Under the pieces are notes generated by a model. The model searched no databases. It worked only from the letters and a program-made list of their open reading frames with translations, and was not told where the DNA came from. Below, in pieces: positions 25,030-32,945 of a DNA stretch of 64,000 nucleotides. Position 1 is the stretch's first letter. Every line of letters begins with the position of its first letter. Source of the DNA: Comamonadaceae bacterium (GTDB lineage: Bacteria; Pseudomonadota; Gammaproteobacteria; Burkholderiales; Burkholderiaceae_C); NCBI GenBank assembly GCA_027485235.1, contig JAIXRJ010000021.1, positions 21,496 through 85,495 on the forward strand, given 5' to 3'. The translations under genes were made by a program, and so were the position numbers.

Positions 25030-26898
25030 ATGCAAGACACTCAACTCCCACCTCGGTCCGGGTACCGACAGGGCCTCAGCCAACCATCGCTCAAAATTTC
25101 GTTGGCTCTGGAATGCCCCCCCGCGGTTCCCATCAGCACCATTGACAACTGGCTGGAAAATGCTTTTGCCATCAATTTGGTGCCACGGCCCTTGCCCGAC
25201 TTTCTGGCCAGTACGGCACGTGAGGCGGAAGTTGCCGGTCTTGCTTGGCGAATCATGCAATTGGGTGCAGCCTTGCTGCAAGTGGTGCGGGTTCCTGTGT
25301 TCGATGTCGGACAAATTCTGGCCATGCGAAGTCAGGGAATCGGTTCATCCGCTTGGCATTTAGAACTCGCCTTGCCTCGCATCGATTATGTTCAGGATGA
25401 GCACTACGCCCTTGCCTACCAGTATGCAGCGAAGGCCATCCGCTGGCTCAGCGGGCGGGCCTACACACCGGCAAACGCCGAGAGCCTTCTTACAAACTTG
25501 AACAAACAGTTCGTTGAAAGAGTTAATCCGCAGATCTATGGGGGCGAATCGACAATCCCGGTCATGCTGGCAGCTTGGCGAAAAAACATCGAGTTTCGCC
25601 ATCTGGGCCGGGGAACCTATCTGCTGGGCCAAGGCGCCAGACAGCTGCGCATTGACCGCGGCGCCATTCAATTCGATTCCGCCATCGGCGCCCGAATAAC
25701 CCACAACAAATGGCGGTCAGCCAACCTGGCCCGTCAAGCGGGCCTGCCAGCACCAACCCACATGACGGCGAGCACCGAAGAAGCAGCCTTGGCCAGCGCA
25801 CACCAGCTGGGATGGCCGGTCGTGATCAAGCCGCTGGACCGCGACCGCGGCGAGGGCGTGACGGTTGACATCCACAGTGACCAACAACTGGTCGAGGCGT
25901 TCAAGAAGGCTGCGGCGCTATCGGCTTCAGTGCTGGTCGAGCGGCAAGTGCCTGGTGTATGCCACCGGGTCTTGGTGGCCCAAGGCAAGGTGTGCGTCGC
26001 AGCCAAGCGCTTGCCCAAGTCGGTCAAGGGTGACGGACGCCAGACCGTGCGGGCCTTGGTTGATCTTGCCAACGCCACGGAACAAGCCAAGCCACCTTGG
26101 TCCCGGCTCAAACCCTTTCCGCTTGACGAAATGGCCCTGGCTTGCCTGGCCGCAGCAGGCTTCTCACCAGACAGCATTGCCCCCGAAGGCGCGATGCTGC
26201 CATTGCGGCCGATTCAGACCAGCGATTGGGGTGGTGTTGTGGAGATCGTGACCGACACGCTCCATCCTGACAATGCGGCCCTTGCCCTCAAGTCAGCCCG
26301 CATCTTCGGTCTTGCGGTGGCGGGGATCGACATGATTTCAGTCGACATCACGCGCCCGTGGCATGAGAACGGCGCCATCATCAATGAGGTGAATTTTTCA
26401 CCCTTGCTGACCGATCGACAGGACGGCGCCAGGATCGGACCTTTGCTGGATGAATGGCTTCCCGGTGGTGGCTACATCCCTGTTGAGGCCGTGATGGGCG
26501 GCGAATCTGCCATGGCCGAAGGCTTGCTCATTCGCGACGACTACGCCTCGCGAGGCATCCGCTGCTGGCTCACCAACCACCTGGAAACCGTGTCAGACGG
26601 CGGCGAGCAGAGCGCTGTTGCTTCGCTCGGTCTTTATGGGCGATGCATGGCCCTGCTGTTGGATCCTCAAGTCGAGGCTCTGATCATGGTGATCCAAACC
26701 GACGAGCTGCTGGCAACGGGTTTACCGGTGCGCCGCATCGATCGGGTTCATGGCCTTCCTGTGTCTGCAGATCTTCAAGCCGAAGCACACTCAGACCGCC
26801 AGGCTGTGCCTGAATGGATGAAAGCGATGCAAAAGCTGCTGCTGGCCCACGCAGCGCCGGGCGAAAGCACAGTTGTTCAGCGCACAGATTCCATGTAA
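25030..26898 (+). CDS. Cyanophycin-synthetase-like ATP-grasp ligase (stand-alone)
   Basis: A 622-residue homologue of the C-terminal half of the 21107-24289 protein. It has the N-terminal alpha/beta part (AGLAWRIMQLGAALLQ, RVPVFDV) and then GTYLLGQGARQLRIDRG, HNKWRSANLARQAGLPAP, WPVVIKPLDRDRGEGV, VERQVPGVCHRV and the metal site NEVNFSPLL. Like its paralogue it lacks the Mur-ligase half of cyanophycin synthetase and has its own 120-residue tail. It should form amide bonds with ATP. The start at 25030 follows AAGAGATGTCAAATCC, a weak ribosome binding site; the longer ORF would include the att repeat. It converges on the HExxH gene, with a 22-base overlap of 3' ends. Confidence 0.85.
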   Translation: MQDTQLPPRSGYRQGLSQPSLKISLALECPPAVPISTIDNWLENAFAINLVPRPLPDFLASTAREAEVAGLAWRIMQLGAALLQVVRVPVFDVGQILAMRSQGIGSSAWHLELALPRIDYVQDEHYALAYQYAAKAIRWLSGRAYTPANAESLLTNLNKQFVERVNPQIYGGESTIPVMLAAWRKNIEFRHLGRGTYLLGQGARQLRIDRGAIQFDSAIGARITHNKWRSANLARQAGLPAPTHMTASTEEAALASAHQLGWPVVIKPLDRDRGEGVTVDIHSDQQLVEAFKKAAALSASVLVERQVPGVCHRVLVAQGKVCVAAKRLPKSVKGDGRQTVRALVDLANATEQAKPPWSRLKPFPLDEMALACLAAAGFSPDSIAPEGAMLPLRPIQTSDWGGVVEIVTDTLHPDNAALALKSARIFGLAVAGIDMISVDITRPWHENGAIINEVNFSPLLTDRQDGARIGPLLDEWLPGGGYIPVEAVMGGESAMAEGLLIRDDYASRGIRCWLTNHLETVSDGGEQSAVASLGLYGRCMALLLDPQVEALIMVIQTDELLATGLPVRRIDRVHGLPVSADLQAEAHSDRQAVPEWMKAMQKLLLAHAAPGESTVVQRTDSM

Positions 26899-27899
26899 CT
26901 GAGTGCCCCCTGCATGACCTCAGCCCCTGTTCGTGTCAACTGCCCGTGGCGTGCCACCAATTCGTGACCGGCCCAGAAGTTCTTCGAGTCTTCCAGGCGA
27001 GCCGCTTCGGCAGCGACCACCGCAGAATCACTTAGCCGCCCGCTGCTGATCAGCTGAGCCATCGCCCAATGCATGCGTGCCGAGACAAAGGTGGCGTGGT
27101 AAATGCCGTCCATCGGACGCAGGTCGGTGCGAAGAGGTGAAGGAAACAAGTCTTCGTCAGGATTTTTGACCAATGCTTCGTCTGCTGCACAGGCATACAG
27201 CAAGATATGCGCGCTCTCGTGGGCCATGACCTCTGCCATGGCGACCTCGGTCTCATGGGAGGTGGCGTTCAGGAACAGCCCTCCCCACAGAAAGTAGCTG
27301 GATCCGCCGTCAAACTGGTATTTGGCCTTGTCGTCACCCACCACCATGATCACGTCGCTGACAAGCTCATCAAACTCCGCGGCAAGTTCAGGAATTTCGT
27401 TCGCCAACAAACTGTAGCCGGCCCTCACGCGCTGGCCAAACCGGTCGGCCAGATCGGCCGATGGTGAGCCCATGAAAAAATCAGTGTCAGATTCGTTGTT
27501 CATGGACAACAGGTAACGGTTCATGTTTTTTTCATGGACCGGATCATCGATTGCCAACACCCGCCAAGCTTGGGCCAGCGGTTTCTCCAGCGCGATTTCC
27601 TCCAGCAGGAGGGCCGCCCGGTTGTGCTCGCCATTGCAAATGGCCAGAACAATCTCGGCGTAGATGGCAAATGTAGAACACGGGTAGCGCTCGCCAGACC
27701 GAATGCTCAAAATCAGTGGCGCCAAGGCAGAGAAATCGAAAGGCAGATGACCGGCGGACTGATCTGAAACGTGTTGGAGACTGTCCGCCAGGGAAAGCCT
27801 CATGCGCCGGTTCAACGCACGGGCTTGGGAACCATTTGGGAAAAAATCGAATCGGTCCAAATTAAGCTTTGCCGCCGGCCTGATCGGCCATCTGGGCAC
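26877..27899 (-). CDS. HExxH protein resembling alpha-ketoglutarate-dependent peptide beta-hydroxylases
   Basis: About 340 residues from a GTG start. The metal motif is MAHESAHILLY (HESAH at 227-231). After it comes FPSPLRTDLRPMDGIYHATF, with a further conserved His. These are features of the HEXXH family found beside RiPP precursors and now described as alpha-ketoglutarate-dependent peptide beta-hydroxylases. The N terminus (LNLDRFDFFPNGSQARALN) also fits. The start is uncertain: GTG 27899 overlaps the peptide gene by 38 bases, a TTG lies 13 codons in near the peptide stop, and the first ATG is at 27803. Coupling to the peptide gene suggests that the peptide is its substrate. Confidence 0.75.
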   Translation of the reverse strand: MPRWPIRPAAKLNLDRFDFFPNGSQARALNRRMRLSLADSLQHVSDQSAGHLPFDFSALAPLILSIRSGERYPCSTFAIYAEIVLAICNGEHNRAALLLEEIALEKPLAQAWRVLAIDDPVHEKNMNRYLLSMNNESDTDFFMGSPSADLADRFGQRVRAGYSLLANEIPELAAEFDELVSDVIMVVGDDKAKYQFDGGSSYFLWGGLFLNATSHETEVAMAEVMAHESAHILLYACAADEALVKNPDEDLFPSPLRTDLRPMDGIYHATFVSARMHWAMAQLISSGRLSDSAVVAAEAARLEDSKNFWAGHELVARHGQLTRTGAEVMQGALSYMESVR

Positions 27900-28083
27900 C
27901 GACGCTCACCGCCGAGTCGCTTGAATTGCGAAAAGTCTTAGAACCAGGCTTCACGCCAACTTTCGAGCCAACTTTTGAACCAAGTTTAGCGCCGATAGCA
28001 GCCTGTTTGACCTTGAGGCCATTTTCGGAGAAGACGATTTTAAAACCAAACAGTTTGCTGAGATCGAGTTGTATCGGGGTCAT
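27862..28083 (-). CDS. Candidate RiPP precursor peptide with five tandem 4-residue repeats
   Basis: 73 residues. Residues 1-29 look like a leader (MTPIQLDLSKLFGFKIVFSE start). Residues 30-49 are five units in a row: IGAK, LGSK, VGSK, VGVK, PGSK, that is hydrophobic-Gly-x-Lys, with Pro opening the last unit. A Ser/Ala/Gly-rich tail follows, ending AGGKA. The ATG at 28083 has a strong AAAAGGA site 7 bases upstream and a good promoter at 28122-28150. The gene sits directly before the HExxH hydroxylase-like gene. Repeated Lys residues could be amine acceptors for the ATP-grasp ligases, and the hydrophobic residues could be hydroxylated. These chemistries are inferred. Confidence 0.7.
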   Translation of the reverse strand: MTPIQLDLSKLFGFKIVFSENGLKVKQAAIGAKLGSKVGSKVGVKPGSKTFRNSSDSAVSVGAQMADQAGGKA

Positions 28084-28121
28084 GATGGGTTCCTTTTCAT
28101 TGTCAGGGCTTAACGCTGGGC

Positions 28122-28150
28122 ATTATCGCTTGATTAAGAGGCGGTTGCAA
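28122..28150 (-). promoter_or_regulatory. Sigma-70-type promoter of the precursor peptide gene
   Basis: On the minus strand, TTGCAA (28150-28145) and GATAAT (28127-28122) are separated by exactly 17 bases. Transcription would begin near 28115, giving a leader of about 30 bases that carries the AAAAGGA ribosome binding site. This is the best promoter match I see in the biosynthetic region. Confidence 0.6.
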
Positions 28151-28295
28151 TGCACGCACTGGGCGTTGGCAATCGGAGTGTCCTGGTGACTTGGCCCCTT
28201 CTGATCCCTGCCAGATCGGTGCATAGGGGTCCGCTGATATTGAAGGATGGCAACAGGCGACAGAGACCCTAGGGAAAACGATAGGCAACAAGCCG
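28151..28295. other. Divergent intergenic region, upstream part
   Basis: Lies between the peptide gene promoter and the monooxygenase promoter. No gene. Near its end, 28272-28285, it carries GGGAAAACGATAGG, which is nearly repeated at 30417-30429. Confidence 0.4.
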
Positions 28296-28324
28296 TTGTC
28301 AACAGACACCGCCTTGATTACACT
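28296..28324 (+). promoter_or_regulatory. Likely promoter of the Baeyer-Villiger monooxygenase gene
   Basis: TTGTCA (28296-28301) and TACACT (28319-28324) are spaced by 17 bases. The predicted start near 28331 would place the GTATGCGTAC site at 28339-28348 just downstream, a position where a repressor would block transcription. Confidence 0.4.
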
Positions 28325-28338
28325 CATTCTGAATGTTT

Positions 28339-28348
28339 GTATGCGTAC
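28339..28348. promoter_or_regulatory. Candidate operator GTATGCGTAC, site 1
   Basis: GTATGCGTAC, with GTA/TAC inverted ends, lies between the likely promoter and the monooxygenase start. The same ten bases recur at 30491-30500, and an inverted partial copy (GTACGCAT) lies at 30472-30479. The MarR regulator encoded at 30657-31097 is the obvious candidate binder. Confidence 0.4.
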
Positions 28349-28433
28349 GAATAGTGGGAATGCCGATCATTGGCACAGTCCGACGCCGTCTTGGCGACAT
28401 CGGCCAATGACCAATTGAAAATCCGGAGAACAC

Positions 28434-30416
28434 ATGAGTCCATCAACCATGCCGTCAGGCCTTGTCTCGCCCCAAACGCTGTCTGAGTTTGACCGGGTTG
28501 AACCGATCACGGCTTCTGATGCGGAGATTGAACAGGCGCTCAGCCAAGCCGACTTGCCTGCCCTTTTGTGCGCCTTGGCCATGCTCACCGGAGATGACGA
28601 TCTGCTGAGCGAGGATTTGAGGCCGCCCACACCGCCCATGAGCTCCACCATCTCGCCGCAAGGCGGCATGGGCGAGGCCGCTCAAAGCAAAGCTCGCGCG
28701 CTGGCCCTGCAAAAACTCAGGGCCTACCGAGATGCCGGTTGCCCTGCAGCAGACATACCCACAACACCAGCCCTGGACCGGATCATGCGCTTCATGATCA
28801 AGGACGCCAATGAGAGCTACTTGCCCATCTTGCGGCACGAATTGGGCATACCCAAAGACACCGGCGCACCTGAGTGGCACAAATCACAAGTGGCCCCTGA
28901 CACGGTTTTTCGGGTGGCGGTGATTGGCGCAGGTGTCTCGGGCATCGCGGCGGCCCACCGACTTCAGCAGTCCGGGCTGGATTTTGTGATCTTCGAAAAA
29001 AACAGCGAGGTCGGGGGTGTCTGGTGGGAAAACGCTTACCCGGGCTGCCGGCTCGACACGCCCAACTTTGCTTACAGTTTGTCGTTTGCACAAAAACAAG
29101 ACTGGCCACAACAGTTTTCCCGTCAACCCGAGATTCAAAAATACCTCTCGAGCGTGGCCGATGCCGCGCAGATCCGGCCCTTCATCCATTTTGAAACCGA
29201 GGTGGTTTCCATGGTGTACGAAGAGGCACAAGCCCTGTGGTGCATCACGCTGAAAAATGCCGCAGGTCAACACAGCACGCAGCGCTTCAACGCCATCATC
29301 ACCGCGGTGGGGCAGTTGAACCGACCCAGCTTCCCCCAAATTGCAGGCCGTGAATCCTTCCAAGGGCAGACCGTTCACTCTGCGATGTGGCCCCAAGGTT
29401 TAGACCTCCAAGGCAAGCGCGTGGCTGTGGTCGGCACGGGCGCCAGTGCCTACCAAATCGTCCCCGCGATCGTGGACCAGGTCGCGCAGTTGGCGGTCTT
29501 TCAGCGCAGCCCGCCCTGGATGCTGCCCACGCCCACATACCACCACGACATCCGTCCCGGCATGACTTGGCTGCTCCAGCATGTGCCGTTCTACGGACGA
29601 TGGTTCAGGTTTTGGCAGTTCTGGATTGCCAGTGAGGGGCGCTTGCCCCTGGTGGAAGTGGAGTCCGACTGGGTACACCCGGTGTCTGTGGGACGCGCCA
29701 ATGAGACCTTGCGCCAGGAGTGCATGGCCCACCTGCAAACCCAATTCGGTGACCGGCCCGATTTGTTGGGCAAAGTGGTGCCAAATTACGCCCCCGGAGG
29801 CAAGCGGATGCTGCGTGACAACGGCATTTGGGCAGCCGCCCTCAAGCAAGACCATGTCGCGCTGGTCACAGAGCCGATTGAGTGCATCCAAGACACGGGC
29901 ATCCGCACCCAAGACGGCCGTTTGTACGAGGCAGACGTGATCATCTACGCCACCGGCTTCAAGTCTTCTGACTATTTGTACCCCATGAAAGTGATCGGCC
30001 GTGAGGGCAAGGACTTGCACCAATGGTGGCAAGGCGACTGCCGGGCCTACATCGGGATCACCATCCCCGGCTTTCCCAACCTCTTCATGACGGGTGGCCC
30101 CAACACCGGTGTGGTCGTCAATGGCAGTGCCATTTTCTCGGCCGAGTGCGCGGTGGAATACGCCATGCGGGCGATAGGTCACTTGCTGCAAAGCAAACAA
30201 GCGGCGATGGATTGCAAACTCGAGCCCTTCAAGCAATACAACGATGTGGTCGATGCAGGCAACCTCACCAAGGCCTGGGGCGTGGTCAAAACCAACAGTT
30301 GGTACAAAAACAGCACCGGACGTGCATCTCAGACATGGCCCTTCAACTTGCTGGAATATTGGAACTTGACGGCGCAATTGAAGGTCGAAGATTACGACTA
30401 CATCTCACTGCGCTAG
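28434..30416 (+). CDS. Baeyer-Villiger monooxygenase, 4-hydroxyacetophenone-monooxygenase type
   Basis: A 660-residue FAD- and NADPH-dependent monooxygenase that would insert oxygen next to a ketone to give an ester or lactone. It has the FAD-binding VIGAGVSGIAAAHRL, the Baeyer-Villiger fingerprint FQGQTVHSAMW (FxGxxxHxxxW) and a second Rossmann loop VVGTGASAYQI for NADPH. A 150-residue N-terminal extension with LPALLCALAMLTGDDDLL is typical of HAPMO-type enzymes rather than the shorter cyclohexanone type. The alpha/beta hydrolase and dehydrogenases downstream fit a ketone-to-ester-to-acid pathway. A role in the neighbouring peptide locus is less likely. Confidence 0.9.
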   Translation: MSPSTMPSGLVSPQTLSEFDRVEPITASDAEIEQALSQADLPALLCALAMLTGDDDLLSEDLRPPTPPMSSTISPQGGMGEAAQSKARALALQKLRAYRDAGCPAADIPTTPALDRIMRFMIKDANESYLPILRHELGIPKDTGAPEWHKSQVAPDTVFRVAVIGAGVSGIAAAHRLQQSGLDFVIFEKNSEVGGVWWENAYPGCRLDTPNFAYSLSFAQKQDWPQQFSRQPEIQKYLSSVADAAQIRPFIHFETEVVSMVYEEAQALWCITLKNAAGQHSTQRFNAIITAVGQLNRPSFPQIAGRESFQGQTVHSAMWPQGLDLQGKRVAVVGTGASAYQIVPAIVDQVAQLAVFQRSPPWMLPTPTYHHDIRPGMTWLLQHVPFYGRWFRFWQFWIASEGRLPLVEVESDWVHPVSVGRANETLRQECMAHLQTQFGDRPDLLGKVVPNYAPGGKRMLRDNGIWAAALKQDHVALVTEPIECIQDTGIRTQDGRLYEADVIIYATGFKSSDYLYPMKVIGREGKDLHQWWQGDCRAYIGITIPGFPNLFMTGGPNTGVVVNGSAIFSAECAVEYAMRAIGHLLQSKQAAMDCKLEPFKQYNDVVDAGNLTKAWGVVKTNSWYKNSTGRASQTWPFNLLEYWNLTAQLKVEDYDYISLR

Positions 30417-30656
30417 GGGAAACGATAGGTGCCTATTTTTCTCGTCACTGTGTATAGTGAAGTTGCTTGTTGTACGCATGGTTAAGTTGCGTATGCGTAC
30501 ATGTTCAGAGCACCATCCGGCCCCATCTTTGGAGCCCATCTCAAAGGTCTGCATGAATGACATCCAACCGCTCAGGGCTTCGATGACTTTGGCGTCTGAT
30601 CGGGCCCCACACCGTTCAGCCGTCCGCGCTGCGGCTTTGCGTTGCGGCCAATCGCG
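30417..30656. other. Intergenic region repeating parts of the monooxygenase promoter region
   Basis: 240 bases between the monooxygenase and the marR 3' end. It contains GGGGAAACGATAGG (30417-30429 area), a TATAGT -10-like box at 30453-30458, and GTATGCGTAC at 30491-30500 with a partial inverted copy GTACGCAT at 30472-30479. The layout copies the region before the monooxygenase, with the two motifs 61 instead of 53 bases apart. No intact gene follows on the plus strand, so it may be a relic promoter or a second binding site. Confidence 0.4.
30491..30500. promoter_or_regulatory. Candidate operator GTATGCGTAC, site 2
   Basis: An exact copy of the site at 28339-28348, paired with the inverted partial copy at 30472-30479, about 160 bases from the 3' end of the marR gene. 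Confidence 0.35.
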
Positions 30657-31097
30657 TCACGCTCTTGAGACCAGCTTTTGCATGGATTGAATGAAATGCA
30701 ACTGATCTTCTTTCGACAAAGGTGCAAGCAACCAGTCTTGCATGTCGGCCACAACAGGTGTGACCGACGCCAACAAGGCTTCACCTTCGGCAGTCAGGAA
30801 AAGAATACGCACACGCCGGTCCTCGGCAGAGGATCTGCGCTCGATCAGACCACGGGCTTCCAAGCGATCGATCACGCCCGCAACGGTGGATGTGTCCAAA
30901 GCAATGTCCCGGGCCAAGGTGCTTTGGTCAAGGCCCGGCTTTTCACGGGTGGCGTGCAGACTGGCCCATTGCACGGGCGTGATCTTGTGGGCATCGGTTT
31001 CCAGGGTGAATTTGGCCACGGCAATTTGGTGCAAGCGGCGAAAAAGATGACCCGGCATGTCCTGCATTTGCGCTTGGCTTTTTTTGGTTTTGGTCAT
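30657..31097 (-). CDS. MarR-family transcriptional regulator
   Basis: A 146-residue winged-helix regulator: ITPVQWASLHAT, LARDIALDTSTVAGVIDRLEARGLIERR and the wing SAEDRRVRILFLT. MarR proteins usually repress genes for degrading aromatic or phenolic compounds and release DNA when a ligand binds. It is divergent from the alpha/beta hydrolase and likely controls this catabolic cluster. The GTATGCGTAC sites are candidate targets. Confidence 0.9.
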   Translation of the reverse strand: MTKTKKSQAQMQDMPGHLFRRLHQIAVAKFTLETDAHKITPVQWASLHATREKPGLDQSTLARDIALDTSTVAGVIDRLEARGLIERRSSAEDRRVRILFLTAEGEALLASVTPVVADMQDWLLAPLSKEDQLHFIQSMQKLVSRA

Positions 31098-31222
31098 GGG
31101 TGGGTTCGCATGTTGGAGCTTGCTGATTGGAACAGACTCCCATCGGGTGCCCGAAATATAGCGCGCAAGCTCGCTGTTTCAAATGCCTTGTCATGAATTT
31201 TTAAGACCCACAGGATTTGCCC

Positions 31223-31996
31223 ATGTTTGAAGAAAAATGGATCACCGTCAACGATTGCAAGGTGCGTGTGCGCCGCGCTGGCTCCGGGCCGACCTTGCTT
31301 TATTTGCATGGTGCCAATGGTGCAGCCAAGGTGCCGGCATTCCTGGAAAGCTTCACCCCTCATTTCGATGTTTGGGTGCCTGAGCATCCCGGCTTTGGTG
31401 AGTCTGACGCACCGAACTGGCTGGAAAACATCCACGACCTTGCCTATTTTTACAGCGACTTTCTCAACCAGCTGGGTTTGTCCAAGGTGCATGTGATTGG
31501 CAGTTCCATTGGCGGTTGGCTGGCCATGGAAATGGCCATCCGAGAGCCGCAGCGGTTTTCTTCCATGGTCTTGATCGGCTGCGCGGGCATCCGTTTGGAG
31601 GGCACCCCGCCTGGCGATACTTTCGAGTGGGACCCCGCCACGGCCGTGCGCAACACCTTCGTGGACGAGAAGATGGTGGCCTTCGCGCTGAGCCACCCGC
31701 TTGAGCCGGCCACGGCGCAAAAAAACCGTCGCACCGTGAAACTGCTGGCCTTTGAGCCCCGACTGCACGACCCCATGCTGCACAAGTGGTTGCACCGCAT
31801 TCAATGCCCCGTGCAACTGGCTTGGGGCGATCAGGACAAGATCATGCCGGTGGCCTATGGGCACGCGTTTGCCCAACGGATACCGCAATCCCAATTGGTG
31901 GTTTATCCGAACTGTGGGCACTTGCCACAAATGGAGCAAGCCACAGAGTTTGCAGCGTCCTCTTTGAAATTCGTGCGCGAGGTTCAGTCTTCGTGA
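31223..31996 (+). CDS. Alpha/beta hydrolase (esterase/lactonase or C-C hydrolase type)
   Basis: 257 residues with a full catalytic set: nucleophile elbow VIGSSIGGW (Ser95), Asp in WGDQDKIMP and His in NCGHLPQME, plus the oxyanion YLHGANGA. The ATG at 31223 has AGGA 7 bases upstream. Being next to a Baeyer-Villiger monooxygenase, it could hydrolyse the ester or lactone that enzyme makes. A meta-cleavage C-C hydrolase role is also possible by similarity. It begins the catabolic cluster on the plus strand. Confidence 0.88.
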   Translation: MFEEKWITVNDCKVRVRRAGSGPTLLYLHGANGAAKVPAFLESFTPHFDVWVPEHPGFGESDAPNWLENIHDLAYFYSDFLNQLGLSKVHVIGSSIGGWLAMEMAIREPQRFSSMVLIGCAGIRLEGTPPGDTFEWDPATAVRNTFVDEKMVAFALSHPLEPATAQKNRRTVKLLAFEPRLHDPMLHKWLHRIQCPVQLAWGDQDKIMPVAYGHAFAQRIPQSQLVVYPNCGHLPQMEQATEFAASSLKFVREVQSS

Positions 31997-32060
31997 GCAC
32001 ATTTTTCAAACCGCAGGCGAGCGCACTGCGCACCCTCATTTTCAAGCCAAGGAGCTAGCC

Positions 32061-32945
32061 ATGTTGGCAGGACAAATCATCAACGGCATCGTCAGCGGCG
32101 CCATGTACGCCTTGGTGGCCATCGGTTTTTCGCTGGTGATCGGCGTGCTGGACAAATTGAACTTTGCCCACCCCGAGGTTTTCATGTTTGGCGGGTTTGT
32201 CGGACTCTTGTCCATGGCTCACTTGCCGATGCCCTGGGCGTTTGCCATGGCCTTCCTGGTGGGCGGTTTGATCGGTGTGTTGACCGAGTTTCTGGCGTTC
32301 AGACGGTTTCAAACGGCGGATGCCAAGATCACTGCGGCCCTGGCGTCCATGGCCTTGGGCTTGGTCATGGCCGACTTGGTGCACAAATGGTGGGGAACAG
32401 AGCCTGTGCCCATCACGCCGCCAGAGGGTTGGTTGACGGGCAGAACCTCTTTGCTGGGAGTGCAAGTGCTCAACCTGCAGTTCTTGATTTTGGGCATCAC
32501 GATTGTGCTGATGATAGGCTTGCAATTGCTGCTGCACCGCACGGGCATGGGCCGACAAATCAGGGCCCTGGCCGAATCCAGCGTGTCGGCATCGCTGCTG
32601 GGCATCCATGTGCGGCGTGTCACGCAAACGGTATTTTTCATTTCTTCCGCCTTGGCGGCAGAAGCCGGATTGCTGCTGGCCTTGCGCGGCGGCGCGGCCA
32701 GCTCAGACATCGGTTTGACCTTTGGCCTGAAAGCACTGGCCATCATGGCCATTGGTGGTTTGGGTGATTTGCGGGGCGCCGTGATTGGTGGCTTGCTGGT
32801 CGGTGTTTTGGAGTCGCTGATGTACGTGTTTGGTTTTGGCAGGTTGGTCGAGATCACGGTGTGGGTCGCCATGATCGTGGTGCTCACCTTCAGGCCCGGC
32901 GGCCTGTTCGGTGGCGGCGTTCACAGCCAGGAGCAACGCGCATGA
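32061..32945 (+). CDS. Branched-chain-type ABC transporter permease (LivH family)
   Basis: A 294-residue permease with about eight transmembrane segments. Family stretches are GIVSGAMYALVAIGFSLVIG near the start and KALAIMAIGGLGDLRGAVIGG near the end. It starts after AAGGAGCTAGCC, a strong ribosome binding site. It overlaps the LivM-type gene by 4 bases. The transporter likely imports the compound that the cluster degrades rather than an amino acid. Confidence 0.92.
   Translation: MLAGQIINGIVSGAMYALVAIGFSLVIGVLDKLNFAHPEVFMFGGFVGLLSMAHLPMPWAFAMAFLVGGLIGVLTEFLAFRRFQTADAKITAALASMALGLVMADLVHKWWGTEPVPITPPEGWLTGRTSLLGVQVLNLQFLILGITIVLMIGLQLLLHRTGMGRQIRALAESSVSASLLGIHVRRVTQTVFFISSALAAEAGLLLALRGGAASSDIGLTFGLKALAIMAIGGLGDLRGAVIGGLLVGVLESLMYVFGFGRLVEITVWVAMIVVLTFRPGGLFGGGVHSQEQRA

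Noticed and set aside
30457..30690. A 77-residue ORF between the monooxygenase and marR
   Set aside because: No ribosome binding site, runs into the marR 3' end, and the composition is not protein-like.
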